Below the pieces are notes generated by a model that was given only the letters and a program-made list of their open reading frames with translations, did not search any database and was not told where the DNA came from. Shown here in pieces: positions 21,801-33,077 of a stretch of 64,000 nt of DNA. Each line of letters begins with the position of its first letter. Position 1 is the first letter of the stretch. Position numbers and translations under genes: made by a program. The stretch comes from Cyanoderma ruficeps (taxonomy: Eukaryota; Chordata; Aves; Passeriformes; Timaliidae): the NCBI GenBank assembly GCA_008694505.1, contig VZDJ01000623.1:10111112-10175111 (forward strand). The letters are read 5' to 3'.

Positions 21801-22137
21801 CAGAGACCATATTTTCTAGAGACAGTTGACTTAGTGAGTAACAAGAAGGTTGGCAAGCTACCAGGGGAAGTTCAACAAAAAGGTGATTTTCATTCTCCAA
21901 AGGCTGCTGAGCTCACTGCTGATAAGGTGCCAAGCACTTCCTAGCTCATAGATCTGAACTCCAAATTCACAGGCCTCCTGAGGAATTTAGGAGCCACTGT
22001 TAAGCCTATTAAATCCTCCTGATGTTTCTAACAGCAGATTAGATGTTATCACTAATAAAAGAAAACCCACTGCTCCTCTGGATTTAGTCCATCTTATCTC
22101 AACAGCTGAAAGAGAGTTTGGCTAAAAGCATAAAGAC

Positions 22138-22153
22138 TTTTTTTTTTTTTTTT
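22138..22153. repeat. Poly-T run (T16)
   Basis: Sixteen T residues in a row. It could be the antisense tail of a retroposed sequence, but no target duplication or recognisable source gene was seen next to it. Confidence 0.9.
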
Positions 22154-25100
22154 CATCCTGTCAATGTATGAAGCTATTCTCCTTGCCTCAGCTCAAAATC
22201 AGAGAGTACTCTGAGGTACCCTTGAGTGCTTGTTCTGGTGATTCAGAGAGTTACTGCTCTGGCACTGTGGAACTCCTGTCCTGGAGTGGGGGCAGCAGGG
22301 GCCCCTTAGTCACAGAGACTTGAGTGGAAAGAGGTTGTGGCATAACCCACAGTCTCATCCCAGTACCATTCTCTGCTGGGGACTGCTCTGCCTGCAGACG
22401 ACGTTTGCAAAGGCCCAGAGTTATTTCTGACTGTGTGTGGCGTCACTAATAAACTTCTGTAATGTGATCATATCTGATTGATGCTCTTGGATTGTCTACC
22501 TCATTCTTGGAAGAAAGTTTGGCACACTGGTATAGGGGTACCTGAAACTATCTGAAGTTTTGTGACATGTACAGGATGAGGGATGGTCCCACTGGAAACC
22601 AAGTCTGCTCCTTGGTAGATAGAAGATGGAGGAGCTGGAGTGTTTCACTGCTCTGCCTTTGGCTCCCTGGTCATGACATTCCTTTACAAGATCAGTGGAG
22701 GATAGTAGCAACTTCCTGGATCTCCACATATGTTGTGGAAAAGTATTTATTGAAACAATAATGAAGAGCAATATGGGATAAGAGTCTGAGAGGAAAAGAA
22801 CCTGTTATGGGTTGGTAAAATACAGCAAATAGAACCACAAGGAGCTGAGGAGTTTCAATAATAGAAACCCTGCCTCGAGGTCAGTTTGAGTCAGAAAAAG
22901 TGTGCTGCCTAGCAAGATGGGATGAAGGATAAAAAAGAGTTGTATTGTTGCTGTTATAAAATAATTGTTAAAATGTGTTTTAGAATAACTTTACAGCTGA
23001 CAAGACACGGAGCAGAAATTTGAAGGTTGGCATATGAGATATTTCTTCCATCAGGAGAACTCCTTGTAAAAAGTTGGTTTTGCATAAAGAGGTTCAGCTT
23101 TTATCATTTTATTTTCCTATGCTTTGAAAGCTCTGTCCAGTGCTCATTGCAGACGGGTCACTGAAGAGACACATGGGAGAACAGCAATGGGCTCCACAAC
23201 CTGCAGCTTTCATAATGGTTTTCTCCTGACTTCTGTCCACAGGAAACATCATGTTTCTGTTCAGTTTCTGCTCTCGTGGCTTCCCAAGTCAGTGGATCAC
23301 TTTAAGGGAATTGCTGGTGCAGATCTCCTGAATGGGAGTGTATGCTCTCAACTTAGTGTTTCATGGGAAGGTCTTGGATATGGGTACAAGGTGCATTACT
23401 GCCACATAAACAGTGTGGCTTTGAAGTGTGTCAGCTGCTTCTGGGTTACTGTTTATGCCTATAGTCAACAGTAAAAACAGTAAATTTTGACAGCTCTCAG
23501 GCTCACTGTCCTTGGGAATGTGAAGCATTAATGTATTATGGAAGTCAGCCCTTTTCCTGTCAGGTGAAAAACAGAAACTGAAATTCATTCCTGACCGCTT
23601 CTGAGCTATTTTACTGGGTGTATGTGGAAAATCACCTTTATTTCATATTGTTTCCCTGTCTGTCATCTCATTGGTGCTTACCGTGTGTTATCAGCACATC
23701 TGCTGTGAGAGGACACAAAGCTGTTTTTGCAGCAACCAGAGTAAAACAACCTGTGTTTGGTGATCAAGAGCCTTCACTCTACATCTGGATTTAAGAGACG
23801 TAAAAAGTGAGCCAACACCAGTTGGTATCTGTTCTGTAGAGCAGAATGTTTCATCAACATCTGGTATGAGACTGACACATAGTGGGTATCCCTACAGTCA
23901 CTGCAGACCAACAGATATATTTTGAATCTCCATAATCTGTTAGAGAGAAATCCCAGTTGAGGACAATAAAAAACAACATGATTAAGTAAAACTGGATACA
24001 TATATTTAACAGCACTATTAAAAAAAAATCCCTCTCTTTTTGCCTTCTGTTCACTTCCATCCTCTCTCCATCCTCTTCCCAAAAGTCTGCCAAAGCGTTT
24101 CCAGTTTTTCATAAGAAATGTTTCCACCAGGAAACTGAATACCGGCTATCACAGTTTATGTGTTACAAGCTCATCTCCATCAGTTGGTTTAACCAGCATG
24201 AGAAATATGGCCTGTTCATATGGTGAAGAGAAAGTTGCAGGGAAGATTGCCTCACATAAACTTTCCCCAAACCTACTGTAAAATTAATTTGAAAGGGGTG
24301 TGTACATTGCATTCTGAAGAGGATTTGACCAACATAAAACACAGGAGTAGCTATAACTGATCAAGATGAATCTCAAGAATGGTTTTTCAAGAACACACTG
24401 TAATCAGATCAAATCATGCAAATGGAAACAGAATCTTGGGGACTACAGAAGTGTTTTAAGCATGGGGTTTGCAAATATTTCTTAGTATTTCTTTCATAGT
24501 TAGAAAGGGGAAAAAACACAGTCATGAAGGACAACAGAAAACCACACTTCCTTTGGGATTTTGTTTTGTTTTTATTTTTAGAAGTCTGACCGACCTCAAA
24601 TGTTTTTAAGCAAAATGTTTACATAAATATTTTAGGAGCACTGCCTTTTGCTACTGTCAAATCCAGTTGTGCTTCAGGAACTGCAGAGTCATAGGCAGCT
24701 CTTGCTTTAAAGCAGTAGAGCAGGATTTCAGTCCTAGTCTCAGGAACTGAGCAAACAGGCTGGATAACTTATTCTAACAGCAGTTGGGTAAACAACCTAG
24801 GTGACATATAAAGATTACCACATGCAGGAATGGCACGTGGTGAGGCTCTACTGGAGTGTTTGCTGGATTCCAGTGTTTCCAAGTCTGTCATATTTACATA
24901 TGAATTGTACACTTTTGTATCCGTGCAATGTATTCACATGCACACACGTGTATATAGAGACACACACACTGCTGCCTGCTCTGTTTCTTCTATGTAATAA
25001 GGATATTTAGTTTCTTTGTCTCTGTGCTCCTGTGACAAGCAGCACTTCTGAGAGAAGCTGGTGTTGTTGTAGGTTGAATACATGAATTTTTTGTTGATGT

Positions 25101-26736
25101 CAAGGCAGTAAGGAACACTTTCCAAATTGCCTTTCCTCTGCTGACCTGTTGGCTAGATACCTTCCTTGAAAGCTGTGCTGTAGCAATTTTACCATCAAGT
25201 TATTTACAGACAATTGCTGGTATTGAACTGATGACTTTTAAAGGACTATCAGGATGTCCATAAAAGCACACTCACTGAAATTCCGTTGATTTTGTAAGCT
25301 TTCTTGGGAAATCTTTTACGATTAGGGTAAACCTAGCTCACTTCTGACAAAGCCCTTCCATCCTTTCGCTCCTAAGGAGATCACCCAGAGCTTCAATGCT
25401 GCAGAAAGGGTACAGTCAATGCTACTTGTAATTTGAGCTGCTGGATGAAGCTGTTTGAGCCTACAAATTCCAATTTTGAGACCAAAAGAGGAGGGTGGCA
25501 ATTACATCATGATGGGTGCATGGCAGTCTGGGTTGACCACTGGATGCTGTAGTTGTACAAAATACAGTTTTGCATAGTTTTTCAACAGCAAACCTGTTTA
25601 GAAAATGCTTCATTTTCAACTGATGTTTCTTTGAAGATGTTTATGAACACATTTTTCAATCCCTGCCACTGTCCCAGGTGAAATCTGTCCCCCAGCATGA
25701 ACAGTGCTTTTACCTACAGCAGTAGCAAAAGTTGTATTGACGTGTGTACATGCAGAAGCAGTTCAAGATCCAATTTCCATGAGAGCTTGAGGGCTCACTT
25801 GCATAAAGCCAGTTTTGGAACAAAGGCCCTGCAAAACTCCTAAGAAGGCTACAAACACAGGGCTATTTCACTTAATACACTTAAGTAGCCTCTTAAAGCC
25901 CTTAAGGCTTAAGATCACCATATACACTCATGATCTGCTAGTCTAGGACCATACAGGGGCTGGTAACTTGATTATGTATTCATACTTGATACAAACATTC
26001 AGGAAATCAGACACCTTCTGATCAAGGTAATTTTTCTTGGAGTAGTAGTGTGTCATACAATCTCTTCCCTGACCTTACAAAGCCCAGTATAGCTCAGTAG
26101 CAAAGGAGTCTGGTTTCTGACCCTGGTCTTGAGGACTTCTTGAAGCAGATCCTGAATGTGGCCCCTAATTTCTAATTCTCAGAAAGGAAGTGTTTCAAAA
26201 TATTTTTTAATCAAATTTTGCTATTTTTCTGTTCATGCACACTGAAATGGCTGAGTCCAAAGCCATATACTACAGGCAGGCACATATCCCTCATTATATT
26301 TTCAAATAAATGTCACTCAAAACTATGCATATGGAAAAACTGGAGAATAATGCATAAGTAATAATCATTACATAATGATTTAATCCAGTGATACATCATC
26401 AATTGTAGCACATGTAGCAAAGTGCTTGGGTTTTCAATTAATATAACTGAGATAAAATATCTAAGAGCACTGCTCTTGACATTTGATCAGTGCCATGTTT
26501 TGAGTTTCTGGAGAAGCTTTAAAGGTTAGTGCTATATTTCATCTTTCCAAGCTCTGTATTCAAAAGCTCAGTCCCATGAAACATCACCTGGTGCCAAGGA
26601 AAGGCAGTAATTTTTTAAATCACATTCTGATATAAGCTATGCAGAAGTCTCAGTCAGAATCTTCTTTGCAGACAAAATCATTGTCTTCAAGAATAGCTTA
26701 AATCAGATGAAGTATTTTCAAAGACAGGTGCAAGAT
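22154..26736. other. Gene-free stretch
   Basis: AT-rich, no gene supported. A segment at about 22270-22500 with AATAAA at 22448-22453 has a faint LTR-like look. Short CA tracts lie near 24940-24970. CTTAA-type motifs cluster at 25869-25910, and a degenerate tRNA-like string lies near 26085-26140. Confidence 0.45.
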
Positions 26737-26756
26737 GAGGAGAGGAGAGGAGAGGG
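26737..26756. repeat. (GAGGA)4 microsatellite
   Basis: Four GAGGA-type units in a row, the last imperfect. Confidence 0.85.
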
Positions 26757-29700
26757 AACTAATAAGCCCCAGATTGCAACCTGGCCACCAAAAAAGCAAA
26801 TGGAAATAAATCCAACTTTGCAGGGCAGAAGAGGAGATAAAAGATCATTTTCCACCCACAAAAACATAGCCTAAGAACTAGGGAAACAGGGAAAAAAAGG
26901 GAGATTTAGCATCCTCTGGAGCAATCTCATGGACTGAATCAAAATATCTGGAGGAGACCCTCCTCTGTACCTTGCGTGCACTGTCAGCTCAGCATCAACC
27001 TGGCTGCAGAGGGAAGGATGATGGGGCAGCTGTAAGGGATGTGCTCCTTCTCCACAACCTGAGCTGGCTTGGGAACACAGCCTTGAGAACAGCACTGAAG
27101 TGCAAATAAGAAAACCCAGTCTGCATCCTGAGAAGTGCTAAAAAAGGGGCTTCTGGTGACCACCTGCTGCAGCTGTGGTGTGACTCCTGCCCCAAGCTGG
27201 AAGAAGCTTAGGGGAAGCAGAATATCACAGAAACATCACTTTGGTGATACCTTTAACAGAGTCTTGTGAAATGACAGTGGGAGGATGTGTGTGTGAGCAT
27301 CATTTCTGGTGAAATACTGGGGCAAAGGGCTCACTAAGAGCCAAGGTCTGAGCTGCTGAGAAGTGATAGCAAGCCATGTACTGGCTGGAAACAACAAACT
27401 CTCCTACAGGCAACTGTTGTGACTCATTAGATGACACAGTCCTTGTCCCAAAATGCTGTCCTTCATGGATTAGAAGAGAAAAATACATATGTAGAAATAC
27501 TAAAAATACCTCTGCCTCCCTCATGCCTGCCTGACAAAAGGACATCTCCAGCAGGTGCACCTACGCAGCAGGCACAGGTCTTGCAGAGAAGACTCTGTGC
27601 TTGCAGTATTCATCCTCACACAGCAAGAGACAGATAAAAATAGCTTGTACTACACAAACCTCTTAAAACAAGTCAAGGAGGACTTACAAAACCATCTCAG
27701 GTGCCTTTTTTAAACAGGCAGCTGTGTATGCCTTGTTTTTCTGTCTTTAAACAAGTCAAGAAGTGATTGGAGAACATAATTTGTAGTGCGGCTATAAGAC
27801 ACAAAACAAAGCATCAGATGGCCCCCCAAACCACAATTTTTAACTCTGCTTTTAAAGTGGGATCTGATGAAAGAGTAGAGATTTTTTTTTATTTTGTCAG
27901 ATAAAACTTTACCAACTTTATTGCCATCATGTAGTCAATAAATCAAGACAAGGTTCTGAGGCAGTTCACATGTAATAGATGTTGGGATTTTTTCAAACAC
28001 TGCATAAAAGCCTTTGAAGAATGACTCTTGAATTTCATACAGTTGCATTGCAGAAGTAACTATTGCACCCTGCTATAGAAATCCAAAACAAAGAATGGGA
28101 TGAACGTATATATTTACAAAGATTAAATAGTCTGAGCTGGGAAAGGAAATACTGCTGTATTTGAACATAAAGCCCTAATGAAAGAATAAAGAAGCAAGAA
28201 GTCTGTAGAAGCAGCTAGCATTTCTCACTGAACCAGACTCTTAATGTCTGTGCCCTTTGAAAGAAGAGTTTCAAGCAATACTGATGACATCTGGTTTGTT
28301 CTCATTCCTGAATCTTCTTGCTTGTAACAGCACAGAATAATCAGAAATTCCCTGTGCTCTTGGATGCTTGCTTTTAAATTAGCATTCCAAGTCAAAATAG
28401 AGTTAAACACAACCACATAGACTGGCAGATTTTTAGTTTTTTCCTCTTCAGTCTAAAATTCTTCAAAGCCTTAGTCTTCTCAAAGGAATAATTAAAAAGT
28501 GGGCTTGAAGTGCTAGCAGAGATAGTCCTTGCAGAAAAGAAAGGTCCTATGTCTGGACTGCTTGTGCAAATGTAGTCCCAAGGTTAGTTTTTAGTCCCAG
28601 GAAACCTTGGGATCTTATCACACCAGAAATGGGTCCATCCAGGCTAAGCTGCTGTGCACAGAAAGAACAGGATCAAGCAGCTCAGAGGATTGCTGACAGC
28701 CTTGAACTGGGCAGAATGAGAAGCACTCATGCCTGAGCTACCAGCTGGGTGCCCTTTAGCAGCTCTGGATTCACATCAGCCTGAAGGTGAAAAGTGACAG
28801 GCATGTGTGCAGTGGCTGTACCCTCATACTCGTAGACTCTCTCCTCATACTCACACATACATAAATGTGTGTATGCATATGTATGTTTGTATAAATACAT
28901 TTCTCCATGATAACATTATTTACGTGTAATATATACTATATGCAGTCTGCAATGTATATGCCTTTTATCTACAGCTCTCCCTACAAACAAGAGTGTCTGT
29001 ACACACACACACACACACACAATCACAGCATTATTTCAAATTCCAGTTGTACTAGAGTTTCCATCATCTCATGAGAAGGACACAGTAATGCACCCAGACC
29101 CTGCATGTGCTGTGCAGAACTGCACACAATCTTCTCAAGAAATACTTGTTTAGAGTCTGCCAGGCAAATTGTTACGTATAAAGCTGCAAGTACCAACAGA
29201 CACTGATTTGGCAACCCAAGGTTGAAGGAAGTGATAATGATGCAGCTTTGTCTTAAAGCAACCCCTGACACATGAGAAGTTTCAAAGATTAGAGCATCAC
29301 ACTGTTTATAACAAAATGAGAAGGGAGGATGATGCAACCCACACTGACAAGGGATGAAGCAAAAGGGTGGGTGTTCCTTGTCTACTGGCAGTGGGGACTG
29401 CACTGATGACTGGTGCCGTGTGCTGGAGCAGGAGCTCAGCACGCACAGCCAGATTTGCCAGCCAGCCCCAGGTACTGTCACTGCCTGCTAGATTTGGTCT
29501 CTGGTGAGTTTTCCATCAAGAAATCGCAGTTGGCAGATGACCCTCATGCCAGTTTATAGCCCTCAGCAGTGAGGTTCCAGGCAACCCTTCATCCCAGCTC
29601 CACAGCAGAGGTGGCTTCCTGCAAATCTACCAGTCACAATTCCCTCTACCATTCCACTACATATGCCTGGAGGTTACACTAGTGTTCACAAAGACAAATA

Positions 29701-30254
29701 AGGAATAGGATTTCATAGTTTGTATCTGATATGTTTTAAATACACCATAAAAGTCTGTTCTGTTGCTCAGGTACACACGGAGACTCACAGAGTCAGCAGT
29801 TGTGACTCAGCAGGTACCACAAGCACTGGATCTCCCCACTGGGGAGGAGTCCAGTGGCTGCCCTGCAGTCACTAGCGCAAACTGTGCTCCTGCATGACCT
29901 TCACCAACATGTTGAACACTGTACAGTATGAAAACATACAGAATTAAAACTTTGAATTTCAGATTTGCCTCGGTCTGAGTTGTGTGATTACGTCTAACCA
30001 TCAGGGCAGGAAGAACAATGAAGATAATTTGCTTGAATTTTTACCTAATTCCCTCAAATTAGTCCTTGATTCAGTTCCAGTTGAATTTGAGGATATCCTT
30101 CGAAGAAACATTGACTGGAAACTTCTCCAGTGATGGCAAATGTGTGACAAACATCAGCTTCATTGGTGAAAATATTATTTCTTGCTTAAACCTCTGTATC
30201 AACTCTAAATGCAGAAAGTTATTGTATCTTTACCTGTAACATCAAAACCCTTAT
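26757..30254. other. Gene-free stretch with a CA microsatellite
   Basis: No gene supported. Contains TA/TG-rich simple sequence at about 28857-28945 and the CA repeat at 29001-29020. The 152-codon minus frame at 29023-29481 has no motif and no splice context. Confidence 0.5.
29001..29020. repeat. (AC)10 microsatellite
   Basis: Ten uninterrupted AC units, likely length-polymorphic. Confidence 0.95.
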
Positions 30255-30470
30255 ACAGGGCCTTGTAGACTGTTTAGAGAAGAAGATAGGTAGACTTTGG
30301 ATCTCCTGAAAGAGGTTCTTCAGGCCTTCAGACAGCATTGGTTTATGCAGAAATTTCTCTCATTTTTTTAATATCTCTCTTGGAATGTGAAGTCCAGGAG
30401 TGGACAGCACATTCCAGCTGCACCCACGCCAAATGCCAAGGCAACAAATCTTATGGAGGTCTTGTTCAGT
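30255..30470 (-). mobile_element. CR1 LINE remnant, minus strand (old)
   Basis: Resembles the reverse complement of the 3' region of a CR1 element: a block like CCTGAAAGAGGTTCTTCAGG followed by CTCTTGGAATGTGAAGTCCA, GGAGTGGACAGCACATTCCA and GCTGCACCCA, which parallels the CR1 'pressing an opinion on secondary effects' stretch where CCCAGAACTGGACACAGCACTCCAG is typical. Heavily diverged; edges approximate. Confidence 0.6.
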
Positions 30471-32295
30471 GACAAGAGGGGGACTGCATTCAAGAACAGC
30501 ATTGGCCTCACCATCATATTACAATTTCATTGCAACTGATTATGTATCAGTAAGTCCTAATCTCTTCCAGAATTACTGCTCTGCCAAACAGAGCATCTTA
30601 TTAGGCAAACATGACTTGTGGTTTTTTGTTACTAGAAACATTGAACTGTATTTTACCATACTGGAATAACTATTATTTGCTTGTGCCAGTATTTTTAACC
30701 AACTTCTCCAACACTGCCAAGAACAACCATTTTCTTCTGGATCTCTCCTAAAAAGACAAAGATCAAGTGTCAATTTTGTCTTATCTTTTATCTCAGTCAG
30801 AATACAAGTTAAGAGCAAGCAAGCTTCCTTACACAAATTTAAGTCTATTTCTCTAACATCATGTTTATTAAGCAAACTTCTCAAACTGATCTAAAATTGC
30901 TTGTAAAATGAAAATGCAATATATTTCATAAACTCAGGTTGCACAAGGCTAATCCTATTACCTTCTTGTAATTATTTATTAGTGGATCACTCCCCCAGTT
31001 CTTCCAACATTGTTGGAAGATGGCTTGGTAATTAGGGGACCTGATGCAGCAAGCATCCAATGAACTGAACTCTCATCCAAAGCTCAGACAAGGCACTGCT
31101 GAGATTTGAGAAATGGCACAACTCACGCCACATGTGCCAATATTTGGATCAAGAAAAAAAGTGTGAACTTTTTAAGGTCTGGCAGAGCTTGTCTGATGCA
31201 GCAAGGAAGAACCATTAATTCCCTCTGCAGTGAACAGCAGGAAGGCACCATGGACTTATTCTTTCCAACCCACACTGACCACAACCCTGAATTCTGTTCC
31301 AGCCCTCATCACTATGAAATGCAGCTTTGTCCTCCCTGCCTTGCCAAGGATGCCATGGCCTGGGGTTTCTAAAATCCCTGGTTACATCCAGTGACCCTAA
31401 GGTTTTCTCACTGCCAGCCATTCTGGCTAGACTACTGGTCAGCCTGGTGGTGTGGCCAGCCACAAGCACCACAGCCATTCCTTGTTTTCTCCTACATCCC
31501 ATAGCACAGCAGCCTCCACTAAAGCTGTAGGCACAAAACAGGCTCCTAGCATTCCACAGCGCCCAACAAAGAGGCCCCCATGTTCCAGCCACATCCTGGT
31601 GGCCTCCTCAGCTTGTGAGACCAGACTCCTGGCATTGGTCTTGCACGTTCAAAGCTCTTACTGACCAGACTGGGCTGCGAGGGGAGGTCATGGTGATGTC
31701 CTCACTGTGCTTTACACACTGCTTTGCACATGTTGATGACTGCAAACGTCGAGAACCCCAGAACAACTGATGTGCTAATTTTGTCTGGCATTGCTTGTTC
31801 ATACCCAGAATGGGTGTGGAAATAAAGCAGCAATGGTAGGATGATGTTGATGTCTCCATTGTGTGTGAGAGGAGTGGTTCCATGGTGATGAGAGGTGATA
31901 CATTAGCTTGTGGGCTAATGCTCCTTCCTGCTCCCAGGGCAGAGAGCACAGGGCTGAGGAAAGCCCCATGTCTATCCCATGTCTGCCCACTCTGCATCTC
32001 CCTGGCAGGGGAGATCCATGGGCAGCCTCCATCTGCCACCCAGGCTGTGCTGGGCTGCCCAAAATATCTGAGGGTGCATGGAGGAGTGATGCAATGAGCT
32101 GAGGCTGCTACAACATCTGTACCCTGTGAGCAAGCAGGAGCAGCCTGTGGTGGCCTTGCACATGGGCGGGGAGACAGCTGGAGGAAGGCAAGGCCATGGC
32201 TCACTGCAGGACTGTGGTGATGAAAGGCAATCCCCACCCATTGTGCCGTCTCTCTCTGAACAGACATACATACCTAAGAGACAATAAGCAAAACG
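30471..32295. other. Gene-free stretch
   Basis: No gene supported. Holds a near-palindrome at 31000-31020. The 219-codon minus frame at 31608-32267 is the longest here, but it has no domain, no codon pattern I can recognise and overlaps open frames on the other strand. Confidence 0.5.
31000..31020. repeat. 21-bp near-palindrome
   Basis: TCTTCCAACA (31000-31009) and TGTTGGAAGA (31011-31020) are exact reverse complements around a single central T. Confidence 0.85.
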
Positions 32296-32360
32296 TATAT
32301 ATATATATTCATACATATAAACAAGCACACCCACATACTTCACAAACACACACACACACA
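32296..32360. repeat. Compound TA / CA microsatellite
   Basis: A TA run (about 32296-32308) and a CA run (32347-32360) separated by CA- and TA-rich bases. Confidence 0.85.
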
Positions 32361-32516
32361 TCCTTTCCCAAAATATCATGAAAATTCTGTTTGCAGTTTT
32401 TGGAGCCCCCACAATTAAATCACGCAGGAAGGGGATGGCATAAAACTGTAGGCAGAAGGCAATTTACTTTTTCACCTATTCTTTGACAAATTGAGTGGTG
32501 TTTGCTTAAAGGTAAT

Positions 32517-33077
32517 TGTCACTGTTTAACCCCAACTGGCAACTGATCCCCACACAGTCACTCACTCTCTCCCTCAAGTGGGATGGGGGAGAGAATTGGA
32601 AGAGTAAATCTGAGGAAACTCATGGGTTGAGATACAATAGGTAAAGCAAAGATCCTGTGCAGTCAAACAAAACAAAGCAAGGAATTAATTCACCATTTCC
32701 CATGGGCAGGCAGGTGTTCATCCATCCCCATCATGCATTGTAGTAACTGGGGAAGACAAACACCATCACTCTCAACATGTCCCTTTCCTGCTTCTTCCCC
32801 CAGCTCTATGTGCTGAGCATGATGCCATGTAGTCTGGAATATCCCTTGGATCTGCTGGGGTCAGCCGTCCCACCTACATCCCATCACAACCTCTTGTGCA
32901 CCTTCAGCCTCTTCACTGGAGTGAGGGGCAGAACAGGCCTTGACTCTGTGTAAGCACTTCTCAGCAATAACAAAAACATCCTCAAATTATCAACACTGTT
33001 TTCAGCACAAATCAAAAATATAATCTCATACCAGCTACTCTGATGAAAATTAACTCTACCCCACCAAAACCAGCACA
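32517..33077 (-). repeat. ERVL-type solo LTR, minus strand
   Basis: On the minus strand this 561-base unit starts TGTGCTGGTTTTGGTGGGGT and ends GGGTTAAACAGTGACA, the pattern of the common passerine ERVL LTRs. Internal blocks shared with the LTR at 42666 include the GTGCACAAGAGG(T/C)TGTGA segment and a GGGATATTCCA segment. It is flanked by GTAAT (32512-32516) and GTAAG (33078-33082), a 5-base target duplication with one mismatch. No internal viral sequence is attached, so it is a solo LTR from recombination. Confidence 0.88.

Larger units (their letters stand above)
14933..22137. other. Gene-free stretch
   Basis: Mixed composition, no gene supported. It contains two tandem duplications (17618-17654 and 18842-18879), a pyrimidine-rich tract at about 19019-19120, and moderately GC-rich segments near 16900-17120 and 18400-18550 without a CpG cluster. 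Confidence 0.5.

Noticed and set aside
31608..32267. 219-codon minus-strand open frame
   Set aside because: No recognisable domain, overlaps several open frames on both strands, ends next to microsatellites, and has no splice or promoter context.
29001..32360. CRISPR-like or other spaced-repeat array
   Set aside because: The repeats here are ordinary dinucleotide microsatellites without spacers.
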